Below are positions 26,080-34,143 of a DNA stretch of 64,000 nt, piece after piece. The stretch lies in the NCBI GenBank assembly GCA_003243455.1, contig QFQS01000003.1, positions 434,001 to 498,000 on the forward strand, read 5' to 3'. Below the pieces are notes generated by a model. That model ran no database searches. It was given only the letters and a program-made list of their open reading frames with translations, and had not been told where the DNA came from. How positions within the stretch are numbered: the first letter of the stretch is position 1; each line of letters begins with the position of its first letter. A program made the translations under genes and the position numbers. The stretch comes from Cereibacter sphaeroides (lineage in GTDB: Bacteria > Pseudomonadota > Alphaproteobacteria > Rhodobacterales > Rhodobacteraceae).

Positions 26080-26913
26080 ATGACCAGAATTTTGAACCCG
26101 ACGCTGGTGGACGGTATATATTGTTATAGCCGTGAAAAGGCCGATGATTACGCGGACTATCCTGACAGTGGCTTTGATATAACCGAAGAAAACGCGGTGA
26201 AAAGTTTCTGGGTCAGTTCCCGGAACAGGTTGTTTCTGTTTCTTGTGCAGCGCGCCCTAAGAAAATCAAAGGGCGATCGTTTTCTTGAGATCGGCTGTGG
26301 CACCGGGGATTTCCTCAGCAGAGTTGTTGCTAAAAAGAATCTGGATGTCACAGGATCCGAGATCTATCGGAAGGGACTGCGTTACGCAAAGGCAAAGATG
26401 CCCGGGATAACCTTTGTCCAGTATGATGTCAGCGAGGGCGTACTGGATCAGAAGTTCGATGTTATTGCGGCTTTCGATGTTCTGGAACATGTCGAGCGGG
26501 ATCAGGAAGCTATTGGGAATATTTACGAGATGCTGTCTGAAAACGGCCGATTTGTTGTCAGCGTCCCGCAATACATGTTTCTGTGGAGCAACCTTGATGC
26601 CATAGTGAAGCACAAGCGGCGCTATTCAAGACGGGAAATGACTGGCAAGCTTCGGGCATCCGGCTTTGAAATAGAGCGCGCAACCTCTTTTGTGTTCACA
26701 CTCTTCCCGCTTATGGTGCTGTCGCGGTTGGTGGACCGCGAGAGTGCGGCGCAGGTTCAGGACGATCAGGCGCTTCAGAAGCGGGTGATGTTCTCGTCGG
26801 TTTCAAATAGCTTGTTTGATGCCGTGATGCGGATTGACGAATTCTTGATCCGCATCGGGCTGTCATTGCCGTTCGGCGGAAGGCTTGTCGTCGTCGCAAG
26901 GAAACCTGCGTAA
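26080..26913 (+). CDS. Class I SAM-dependent methyltransferase (Methyltransf_11-type)
   Basis: A 277-residue methyltransferase with a clear SAM site: FLEIGCGTGDFLSRV (motif I), then IAAFDVLEHVERDQEAIGNI and the later segment ENGRFVVSVPQYMFLW. This pattern is frequent in methyltransferases of polysaccharide and lipid loci. The C-terminal part has a hydrophobic stretch (VFTLFPLMVLSRL) that could touch the membrane. Base composition is visibly lower in GC than the genes on either side, which suggests transfer. It converges on the GT-C glycosyltransferase gene with a 13-base gap. Confidence 0.87.
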   Translation: MTRILNPTLVDGIYCYSREKADDYADYPDSGFDITEENAVKSFWVSSRNRLFLFLVQRALRKSKGDRFLEIGCGTGDFLSRVVAKKNLDVTGSEIYRKGLRYAKAKMPGITFVQYDVSEGVLDQKFDVIAAFDVLEHVERDQEAIGNIYEMLSENGRFVVSVPQYMFLWSNLDAIVKHKRRYSRREMTGKLRASGFEIERATSFVFTLFPLMVLSRLVDRESAAQVQDDQALQKRVMFSSVSNSLFDAVMRIDEFLIRIGLSLPFGGRLVVVARKPA

Positions 26914-26926
26914 GCCCTGGCGTGTC

Positions 26927-28663
26927 TCAGCGCCTGAACCAGATCTCGATTTTTTGCGCCCCGAATGGGTAAACGGCAGTGCCGCAGAGCTGGAAGTCAC
27001 TGAATGCACCAAGTTCCCTCGGCAGGTCAGGCCAGACGCCATCCCACCCGATGCGGCGCGCGACAATCACAGGGCCTAGCGTTGACAGGCGTTCGGGGGT
27101 GAGGATCGCGCTGGCTTGAGGGGGATTGTTGATCCATGGCGATCCCACGGGGACTGCCCGGAAGGCGAGCGCGACACCCGGCACGTCATAGAAGCCGAGA
27201 AACGGCAGGCCTTGCGGCAATCCGCAGATCGCGGCGGCTTTACCAAGATCAGCGACGAAGGCCGCTGTCGCGGGGTCGAGGCGAACATTGCCGAGAGTGC
27301 CGATATTGACCGGTTCGGTCTGAGCCGCAAGAGGGGCGCCGAGGTGATAGGCTGGGCCGTACAGGCTGGTCGCGATCTGGCTGGTGATTGTCGCTGCAAA
27401 GACCGAGGTCAGCGTCAGGCTGATGAAGCGGTCCGGGCCGGATTGCGAAAGACTCGGCATCAGCGCCATCAGCGCAGCCCACGGGGCGGCCGTCACGATG
27501 ACCTGGGTGAAGATCGCGTTTCCAGTGCCGACCGCCACGCTGTACGGGGCGATGAAGAGGCCCGCTGCCAGCGCCGCCACGCGCCAGTCGGATCCGAGCG
27601 ACCGCCGGGCCAGCACGGCAGACGCCAGCAGCATGACAAGCAGCGCCTCGATCTGGAGGCCATACTGATCCATGCCGTCTGGTGACCCGCCCAAGAGGTG
27701 CCGACCGATGATGAGGGTGGCTAGGAGGGAGAGGACAGCAATCCAGGCGGTCAGCGCCAGGGGCCGGACAATGTAGAGTGCGAAGCACAATACGAACGGC
27801 AGAAAACCTTTCAGCATCCAAAAGATATCGGCCGTGTATTCGCGGGCATAGCGGAGCAGCCTGTCTGCGACCGGTTCGCTCTGCACGCTGCGAAACAGTG
27901 CATAGCCATCAGCCAGCGCATCGCGAGTTTCCGACCATGGCCCTTGCAGAAGGACGACGCCGGTGAGGCTGGCCGCAAAGACGGCCCCGGTCAGCACCCA
28001 GAGTGCCAACATCCTTCCGAACCGGCCTGTCCCCGACCACAGGAACAACGGCAGGATGAGGAGGGTACAGATGGCGGACGAGGGTTTGCTCACAAACTCG
28101 ACGGTCAGCGCAAGCCCGGCGAGCGCGCCGAAGATCGCAGCCGGGCCGATCCGCCTTGCAACGGTGGCGAGCAGGGAAAAGCCGATGGCGGCGGCGCACC
28201 CTGCCGAGGCGAGGAGATTGTAGCTGGGCGAAAGATTGATCGTCGTCAGATACAGAAGCGCCCCGGCAATGCTGATCGAAAAGATCGACAGGGCAGAAGC
28301 CCGGCCATGTGCGGGTCGAAGCTTTCGCGCCACCGCAGTGACGCCAATGGCAAGCACGACCGAGGAAAGGATCAGGACCGACAGACCGACAAGGCGGAAG
28401 CTTTGCAGATCGCCGCTGATCCGCCACAATGGTCCCAGCAGCCAGTGCTGCGGGCTGATATAGGCCTCGACGCTGCCGGGCAGGCTGGCCGACAGAACGT
28501 AATAGGCCTCGTCCGAGATGTCATAGCCCCGGTCGGAGACAAAGAGCGCAGCGGCGATGGCGAGCCCGGCCAGAATAGCATGCAAAAGTCCTGCCCGGTA
28601 TTCCAGCATTTGCGCAACCACCGTCATCGTGCGCCATACAGGCGCCTGCTCACGTCCTGTCAT
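26927..28663 (-). CDS. GT-C fold membrane glycosyltransferase
   Basis: A 578-residue polytopic inner-membrane protein with about 11-12 helices. Near the N-terminus, after the first helix, it has SDRGYDISDEAYYVLSASLP: an acidic Asp/Glu loop at the place where GT39/GT-C enzymes keep their catalytic acidic residue. Further on there is ISPQHWLLGPLW, similar to the PMT-like loop. It would use a polyprenyl-phosphate sugar to glycosylate a periplasmic acceptor. It is the third gene of a GtrA-GtrB-GT-C set and overlaps the gtrA-like gene by 14 bases. The acceptor and the sugar are unknown. Confidence 0.82.
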   Translation of the reverse strand: MTGREQAPVWRTMTVVAQMLEYRAGLLHAILAGLAIAAALFVSDRGYDISDEAYYVLSASLPGSVEAYISPQHWLLGPLWRISGDLQSFRLVGLSVLILSSVVLAIGVTAVARKLRPAHGRASALSIFSISIAGALLYLTTINLSPSYNLLASAGCAAAIGFSLLATVARRIGPAAIFGALAGLALTVEFVSKPSSAICTLLILPLFLWSGTGRFGRMLALWVLTGAVFAASLTGVVLLQGPWSETRDALADGYALFRSVQSEPVADRLLRYAREYTADIFWMLKGFLPFVLCFALYIVRPLALTAWIAVLSLLATLIIGRHLLGGSPDGMDQYGLQIEALLVMLLASAVLARRSLGSDWRVAALAAGLFIAPYSVAVGTGNAIFTQVIVTAAPWAALMALMPSLSQSGPDRFISLTLTSVFAATITSQIATSLYGPAYHLGAPLAAQTEPVNIGTLGNVRLDPATAAFVADLGKAAAICGLPQGLPFLGFYDVPGVALAFRAVPVGSPWINNPPQASAILTPERLSTLGPVIVARRIGWDGVWPDLPRELGAFSDFQLCGTAVYPFGAQKIEIWFRR

Positions 28664-29060
28664 CGAAGCCCCGAGGTCGTGTGCGCAGCGAGAAATGCTT
28701 CGTCGCGGCGAAGTTGAACGCGACGACCAGCGGCAGCAGCGCCATCTGCGTCCAGAACGGATCGGTAGACCAGACTTCGACGATCATGGAGAGGATGACG
28801 GTATTTGCCGATATCGAAAGCACACCGACGGCGGCGAATTTGCGGAAGCGGTCGTCGAAGCGCAACGGGCCGTCGTGCCGGAACACCCAGACGAAATTGG
28901 TGACATACATAAACAGCATTCCGGCCGCCCATGCGCCGACCAGCGCAACGATGTAGTTGACCCCGGCAACGCGAAACATTCCGGTGAAGATCGCGAGTGT
29001 CAGGAAGAAATTTACACCGCCCAAGAGCAGATACTTCAACACCTCAATACGCGTCGTCAT
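28650..29060 (-). CDS. GtrA-like flippase family protein
   Basis: A small 136-residue membrane protein with four helices, typical of GtrA. Characteristic segments are LKYLLLGGVNFFLTLAIF at the start and FVWVFRHDGPLRF in the middle. GtrA proteins are thought to flip polyprenyl-phosphate-linked sugars to the periplasmic face. It lies between the GtrB-like GT2 gene and the GT-C gene in the same direction and overlaps the latter, so the three act together. Confidence 0.9.
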   Translation of the reverse strand: MTTRIEVLKYLLLGGVNFFLTLAIFTGMFRVAGVNYIVALVGAWAAGMLFMYVTNFVWVFRHDGPLRFDDRFRKFAAVGVLSISANTVILSMIVEVWSTDPFWTQMALLPLVVAFNFAATKHFSLRTRPRGFDDRT

Positions 29061-29116
29061 TACCCCGTTCGCATCCCTGTTTGGCCTCGGTCATCGCGGA
29101 CAGGCGCGGGCGGCCA

Positions 29117-30040
29117 TCAGTCGAATTTTTCGCGCACGATGTAGTTCGGACGCTTTCGTACCTCTTCGTTGATGCGCCAGACGTATTCGCCGATAACCCC
29201 CAGCATCAGCATGATAAGCCCCCCTACGACCAGAAGCACGATCATGAGCGGTGCCCACCCTTCGAACGGGGTAGTGCCCATGAACCAGGCGATAACGATT
29301 GTGATGCCGTAGAGCATGCCGAGCATCGATGTTGTCGCGCCGGCAAGCGATATGAGACGAATCGGCAGATAGGAAACGTCCAGCACCGCATCGAGGAAAT
29401 TCTTGAGCTTTTTGCTGAAATTATATTGCGACCGGCCGATTTTCCGCTCTTGCCGGACATAGGGGATGAATGTGGTGCGGAACCCCGTCCACAGCAGGTC
29501 ACCCTGAAAATAGCGGTGGCGCACGTCGATGGAGTTGAAGACATCGACAACCTTTCGGTCCATGAGCACATAGTCGAAACCGCCATCGGGCATATTGGGT
29601 TGGGCCAGGCGCAGGATGCTGTAAGCCATGCGGGAAAAAATTCGAGCCGAGAGGCTGTCGGCACGGTCGGACCGGTGGCAGACCACGATCTCGCCGCCCG
29701 CTTCCCAGCTACGCATCATTTCGGGGATCAGGTCGAGCGGATCCTGCAGATCGGCCGACACATTGATGACTGCGTCACCTGTGGCTTCCTTGAAGCCCGC
29801 GAGCATCGCAGCCATCTGACCGAAATTGCGGGTGAAATCGATAACCTTGACGCGGCTGTCAGCGTCCCGGATCGCTCGGAGTTCTGCGAGCGAGGCGTCT
29901 GCAGAACCGTCATTGACGAAGACAAGTTCGAACTCATAGCTGGGAAGCCTGGTCGCGAAGACATCGCAGAGACCTGCATGCGTCGGAGCCAGCGAGCCCG
30001 AGTTGTTGTAGACAGGAACAACGACCGAAACTTTCAACAC
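29117..30040 (-). CDS. GtrB/ArnC-like polyprenyl-phosphate glycosyltransferase
   Basis: A GT2-family enzyme that probably loads a sugar from a nucleotide donor onto undecaprenyl phosphate. It has VSVVVPVYNNSGSLAPTH at the N-terminus, the FVNDGSADASL motif and the VSADLQDPLDLIPEM box typical of DPM1/GtrB/ArnC. The segment GRSQYNFSKKLKNFLDA precedes two C-terminal membrane helices. The start is ambiguous. GTG 30040 or TTG 30037 both follow a GGGAGGAGG ribosome site within a few bases; the GTG at 30061 would place the site inside the gene. The start given yields 307 residues. Confidence 0.9.
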   Translation of the reverse strand: MLKVSVVVPVYNNSGSLAPTHAGLCDVFATRLPSYEFELVFVNDGSADASLAELRAIRDADSRVKVIDFTRNFGQMAAMLAGFKEATGDAVINVSADLQDPLDLIPEMMRSWEAGGEIVVCHRSDRADSLSARIFSRMAYSILRLAQPNMPDGGFDYVLMDRKVVDVFNSIDVRHRYFQGDLLWTGFRTTFIPYVRQERKIGRSQYNFSKKLKNFLDAVLDVSYLPIRLISLAGATTSMLGMLYGITIVIAWFMGTTPFEGWAPLMIVLLVVGGLIMLMLGVIGEYVWRINEEVRKRPNYIVREKFD

Positions 30041-30362
30041 GACCTCCTCCCTGCCTCGCACGGTGCAGCGCCACGGTCGCCGACCTGGCAGGGGCGCCGG
30101 CCTGCCTGCGGGGTGTAGTGAGGGCAGACATCAGCCGCATCGGAAGATCAAACATTTTCGACATCGTCAGAAAATTAGTCGATGCTTGTTGCGTCCGGGA
30201 AAGCCCGTTCGGGCGTAGGGGCGCGCGGCCGCGCGTCGTGCTCCTTCGGCTGATCCTGAATTTCCCTTGAAATCGGTCGACCCCCCAAGCCATATGCATA
30301 AGCTGGCAGCTTTGGCAAAACTGTCACTCGCGAGCCGGTGTGCCGGATCCTCAAGGAATAAC
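30041..30362. other. Divergent promoter region between two glycan units
   Basis: This 320-base gap separates the minus-strand Gtr trio from the plus-strand DegT-led run. It holds GCCCG-TT-CGGGC (30203-30214) and a 14-bp perfect palindrome CGCGCGGCCGCGCG (30222-30235). No gene is recognised. An in-frame extension of the DegT gene reaches back to 30267 but has no family similarity. An AAGGAAT ribosome site is seen at about 30353-30359. Confidence 0.5.
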
Positions 30363-31475
30363 ATGGCGATGGCTGACGACATTTATGTGACGCGCCCGCA
30401 TCTTCCGCCGCTGGAAGAGTTCAAGACATATCTCAGCAATATATGGGAGAGTGGTATCCTGACGAACTGCGGACCCTATCATGCGCAGTTGGAGCAGGAA
30501 CTGACGCAGTACCTTGGCGTGCCGCATATATCGCTGTTCAACAATGCGACGATCGCGCTGATCACGGCGTTGCAGGCCCTGAAGGTGACGGGTGAGGTCA
30601 TCACCACGCCATTCTCCTTCGTGGCAACGTCACATGCCTTGCTATGGAACAAGATCACGCCGGTTTTCGTCGATATCGACCCCGACACGCTTAACCTCGA
30701 TCCGGCGCGGATCGAAGAGGCGATCACACCGCGAACCACCGCCATCATGCCGGTCCATTGCTACGGACATCCGGCAGACATCGATGCCATCGACGCCATC
30801 GCGGCGCGGCACAATCTGCGGGTCATCTATGATGCCGCCCATGCGTTCGGAGTGAAGTGTCATAACGGGAGCGTGTTGAACCATGGCGATCTGTCCGTGC
30901 TGAGTTTTCACGCGACCAAGGTCTTCAACACTTTCGAAGGCGGTGCGATCGTCAGTCCCACGCGCGAGTTGAAGCTGTACATCGACAAGCTGAAGAACTT
31001 TGGCCACGACGGCGAAATCCGTGTCGTCGAGGCCGGGATTAACGGCAAGATGAGCGAGATCAATTGCGCGTTCGGCCTGCTGCAACTGAAGCACATTGAT
31101 GCCGCCATCGCCCGGCGCGCCCAGATCGACGCGGCCTACCGGCGCGGGCTGGCGGGCGTGACGGGCATCAAGTGCCTCGGCGACTCGGGCGAGACGGTTG
31201 CGAACTATTCGTATTTCCCTATCCTTGTCGGGCCCGGATACCGCATGTCGCGGGACGCGCTTTACGATCACATGAAGGCGCGGGGGGTGCATCCGCGGCG
31301 TTATTTCTATCCGCTGATCACCGAGTTTCCGATGTATCAAGATTTTCCCAGTTCCAACCGGAACATGCTGCCTGTGGCGGCGCAGGCGGCGGATCAGATT
31401 CTGTGCTTGCCGATCTATCCCGACCTTGACGATGCGTCGGTAGCGCGGATCATCGCGCTGATCGCCTCGGAATAG
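30363..31475 (+). CDS. DegT/DnrJ/EryC1-family PLP-dependent sugar aminotransferase
   Basis: This enzyme transfers an amino group to a keto nucleotide sugar. It has 370 residues from ATG 30363. The fold-type I pattern is complete: TPFSFVATSHAL, IYDAAHAFGVK with Asp157 (contact to the pyridine nitrogen) and SFHATKVFNTFEGGAI with the PLP-binding Lys186. The C-terminal part has the YFPILVGPGYRMSR and RRYFYPLITEFP segments found in aminotransferases acting on dTDP- or UDP-4-keto sugars. It heads a plus-strand run of glycan genes, suggesting the locus makes an amino sugar. No dedicated dehydratase is adjacent. Confidence 0.93.
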   Translation: MAMADDIYVTRPHLPPLEEFKTYLSNIWESGILTNCGPYHAQLEQELTQYLGVPHISLFNNATIALITALQALKVTGEVITTPFSFVATSHALLWNKITPVFVDIDPDTLNLDPARIEEAITPRTTAIMPVHCYGHPADIDAIDAIAARHNLRVIYDAAHAFGVKCHNGSVLNHGDLSVLSFHATKVFNTFEGGAIVSPTRELKLYIDKLKNFGHDGEIRVVEAGINGKMSEINCAFGLLQLKHIDAAIARRAQIDAAYRRGLAGVTGIKCLGDSGETVANYSYFPILVGPGYRMSRDALYDHMKARGVHPRRYFYPLITEFPMYQDFPSSNRNMLPVAAQAADQILCLPIYPDLDDASVARIIALIASE

Positions 31476-31510
31476 GCCGTCTGGTCCGCCCGGTTCAGGA
31501 AAGCCTCAAG

Positions 31511-32251
31511 ATGCACGTCGCGATCATGCAACCTTACTTCCTGCCCTACATCGGGTATTTCCAGCTTGTCGAGGCGGTGGATCGCTTTGTCGTCTATGAT
31601 ACCGTCGAATACACCAAGAAGGGATGGATCAACCGCAACCGGATGCTGCGCAACGGTGAGGCGGTCATGTTTTCAGTGCCGCTGAAGAAGGATTCCGACT
31701 TCCTGCAGGTGCGCGACCGTCGTCTTGCCGATGACTTTGATCCGGTCAAGCTTGGCAATCAGTTTGCGGGGGCCTACCGGAAAGCGCAGCAGTTTGACCT
31801 GGTCATGCCGGTGCTGCGCGAGATCCTGAGTTACAAGAGTGCGAACCTGTTCGATTATATCCGGAATTCGCTCGACCGCTGCTGTGACTATCTGGGGATT
31901 ACGACGCCTATTGTCGCATCGTCCGAGATTGAGACCTCGAGCGGGCTGCGCGGCACCGCGCGCGTTCTGTCGCTGTGCGATGCTCTTGGCGCGGATCGCT
32001 ACACCAATGCGATCGGTGGGCTCGATCTCTACCGGTCGTCGGAGTTTGCAGCGCGGGGAATAGCGTTGCGTTTTCTGCGCAGCAGGCCCGATCCCTACCC
32101 GCAGGGCGGAGAGCCGTTTCAGCCCTATCTGTCGATCATTGATGTGATGATGCACAACCCCGTTGAGGATATCCGCACGATGCTGCGTGAGGGGTTTGAC
32201 ATTGTCGATGGCAGAGAGGAGAGCGATGTTTCGCTGGCAGAAACTCGGTAA
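31511..32251 (+). CDS. WbqC family protein
   Basis: A 246-residue protein with the family-specific opening AIMQPYFLPYIGYFQLVEAV and then YTKKGWINRNRM. WbqC-like proteins occur in O-antigen and other polysaccharide loci, usually near aminotransferases and sugar-modifying enzymes; their reaction is not firmly established. It starts 35 bases after the DegT stop and overlaps the next gene by 26 bases, so they are likely expressed together. No signal peptide or membrane segment is seen. Confidence 0.93.
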   Translation: MHVAIMQPYFLPYIGYFQLVEAVDRFVVYDTVEYTKKGWINRNRMLRNGEAVMFSVPLKKDSDFLQVRDRRLADDFDPVKLGNQFAGAYRKAQQFDLVMPVLREILSYKSANLFDYIRNSLDRCCDYLGITTPIVASSEIETSSGLRGTARVLSLCDALGADRYTNAIGGLDLYRSSEFAARGIALRFLRSRPDPYPQGGEPFQPYLSIIDVMMHNPVEDIRTMLREGFDIVDGREESDVSLAETR

Positions 32252-33194
32252 GGTGTTCGATCCGCTCGAGGTCACCGGCAGGCCATGGATCAGGCAGTTT
32301 GCGCAGGCCCCGTCGGCGGTGCTGCATGACCGCTTCGTCCGTGTCTACTTCTCGTGCCGCCCCGATCCCGATGCCAACGGTCAGTTCGTGAGCTATTCGG
32401 CCTATGTCGATCTGGATCGTGGGAACCTGCTTCACGTACGCGATGTCGCAGCGGAACCGATTCTTGCACTGGGGGGCCTTGGCACCTTCGACGAATTCGG
32501 AACCTATCCAGTCTCGGTGCTGCGCGATGGTTCGCTGATGCGTGTCTATTATGCCGGCTGGACACGGTGTGAAAGCGTGCCCTTCAACGTGGCCATCGGC
32601 TGCGCGATCAGCGAAGACGAAGGGCGGACGTTCCGCAAGCTGGGTCCGGGGCCGGTGATCGGCTATTCGCCTGACGAGCCGTTCGTGATGAGCGGCCCGA
32701 AGGTGCGCCGCTTCGGCGATCTGTGGTATCTCTTCTACATCGCCGGGCGTCTGTGGAAACTGGTGGGCGGGCGGCCCGAGCCGGTCTACCGCATCCGGAT
32801 GGCAACGTCACCCGACGGGATCAACTGGACCAAACTGGGCCGCGATCTGATCCCCCCCCGGATCGAGCCGGACGAGGCGCAGGCGAGTCCCGATGTTCAT
32901 TTTCGCGACGGGCGCTATCACATGTTCTTCTGCTACCGCCACAGCGAAGGCTTTCGCAGCCACGAACGGGGATACCGCATCGGCTATGCCGTCAGCGACA
33001 ATCTGACCGACTGGCACCGCGATGACACGCAGGCAGGGCTGGCACCGTCCGAGACAGGCTGGGACAGCGAGATGGTCAGTTATCCGCATGTCTTCGATGT
33101 CGATGACACAACGTACATGGCATATCTCGGCAATCAGGTCGGGCGCGAAGGCTTCGGCCTTGCGCGCCTTGTGGGGACAGGCGATGCAGATTGA
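32226..33194 (+). CDS. Beta-propeller glycosidase-like protein, copy A
   Basis: A 322-residue cytoplasmic protein (no signal peptide) starting at ATG 32226 with AGAGGAGAG upstream. Its repeating strand pattern (RVYFSCRPD, MRVYYAGWTR, WYLFYIAGR, YHMFFCYRHS, TYMAYLGN) resembles five-bladed GH43/GH32/GH68 propellers. The blade-linked phrase ISEDEGRTFRKLGPGPVI is common in such 'glycosylase' proteins of polysaccharide loci. I cannot assign catalytic acids with confidence, so activity is open. It is clearly paralogous to the next gene, with shared phrases such as GGLGTFDEFG and GYRIGYAVSDNL. It overlaps its neighbours on both sides. Confidence 0.8.
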   Translation: MFRWQKLGKVFDPLEVTGRPWIRQFAQAPSAVLHDRFVRVYFSCRPDPDANGQFVSYSAYVDLDRGNLLHVRDVAAEPILALGGLGTFDEFGTYPVSVLRDGSLMRVYYAGWTRCESVPFNVAIGCAISEDEGRTFRKLGPGPVIGYSPDEPFVMSGPKVRRFGDLWYLFYIAGRLWKLVGGRPEPVYRIRMATSPDGINWTKLGRDLIPPRIEPDEAQASPDVHFRDGRYHMFFCYRHSEGFRSHERGYRIGYAVSDNLTDWHRDDTQAGLAPSETGWDSEMVSYPHVFDVDDTTYMAYLGNQVGREGFGLARLVGTGDAD

Positions 33195-34143
33195 GAAACT
33201 CGGGCGGATTTTCGATCCGCGGGACCATCGTCTGCCGGATGGCTGTATCACCCATGCGCAGTCGCCGCAGACCCTGCTTACCGACGAGGGTGTGCGAATC
33301 TACTTTTCGACCCGATCGCTGGATGCCGCCGGGGGCAAGTTCCGCAGCCGCATCGCCTTTGTCGATATGACTCCCGGGCTGGAGCAGATTCTGCGCGTGT
33401 CGGACAGCACCGTGATCCCGCTGGGCGGATTGGGTTGCTTTGACGAGCACGGGATATTCCCGATGAACGTGATCCGCAACGGAGACGAGGTGTGGGGCTA
33501 TACCTGCGGCTGGAACCGGCGGGTCTCGGTTTCGGTCGATACGGCAATCGGTCTGGCGATCAGCCGCGATGGTGGCGCGACCTTCGAGCGGCAGGGAGAT
33601 GGGCCGGTACTGGGGCCGAGCCTGCACGAGCCGTTTTTGGTGGGGGACGGCTTTGTGCTGAAGGCAGGTGCGCGCTTTCACATGTGGTATATCTTCGGTG
33701 TGCGCTGGGGGCGCGAGGATAGCGGGTTACCCCCTGACCGTGTCTACAAGATCGGTCATGCGGTGTCGGAAGACGGCATCGGCTGGGTGAAGAAGGATGG
33801 CATGCAGATCATTCCCGACGTTCTCGGCGATGACGAATGTCAGGCGCTACCCAGCGTCGTACGGTTCGGCGGCACCTATCACATGGCGTTCTGCTACCGC
33901 GCCATCCATGGTTTTCGCACAGATCCCACGCTTGGCTACCGGATAGGATATGCGCGGTCGGACGATCTGGTGCGGTGGACGCGTGACGATGCGGCGCTGG
34001 GTCTTGTCGGTACACGCGGCGACTGGGATGCCGACATGCAGTGCTATCCGCACCTCTTCGTGCTGGATGACCGACTGATGCTGCTTTACAACGGCAATGC
34101 CTTTGGCCGAGACGGGTTCGGTCTGGCACGCGTCCTGCCATGA
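33184..34143 (+). CDS. Beta-propeller glycosidase-like protein, copy B
   Basis: A 319-residue protein from ATG 33184, overlapping copy A by 11 bases. Matching segments run the whole length. RIYFSTRSLD stands opposite RVYFSCRPD and GGLGCFDEHG opposite GGLGTFDEFG. GYRIGYARSDDLVRWTRDD stands opposite GYRIGYAVSDNLTDWHRDD, and GFGLARV opposite GFGLARL. The two are therefore an ancient tandem duplication and could form a heterodimer or process two different linkages. No signal peptide is seen. The role is unknown; the gene overlaps the start of the GNAT-methyltransferase gene (ATGA). Confidence 0.8.
   Translation: MQIEKLGRIFDPRDHRLPDGCITHAQSPQTLLTDEGVRIYFSTRSLDAAGGKFRSRIAFVDMTPGLEQILRVSDSTVIPLGGLGCFDEHGIFPMNVIRNGDEVWGYTCGWNRRVSVSVDTAIGLAISRDGGATFERQGDGPVLGPSLHEPFLVGDGFVLKAGARFHMWYIFGVRWGREDSGLPPDRVYKIGHAVSEDGIGWVKKDGMQIIPDVLGDDECQALPSVVRFGGTYHMAFCYRAIHGFRTDPTLGYRIGYARSDDLVRWTRDDAALGLVGTRGDWDADMQCYPHLFVLDDRLMLLYNGNAFGRDGFGLARVLP

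Noticed and set aside
30222..30235. Perfect GC palindrome CGCGCGGCCGCGCG
   Set aside because: In GC-rich DNA such palindromes arise easily; there is no second copy or link to a regulator.
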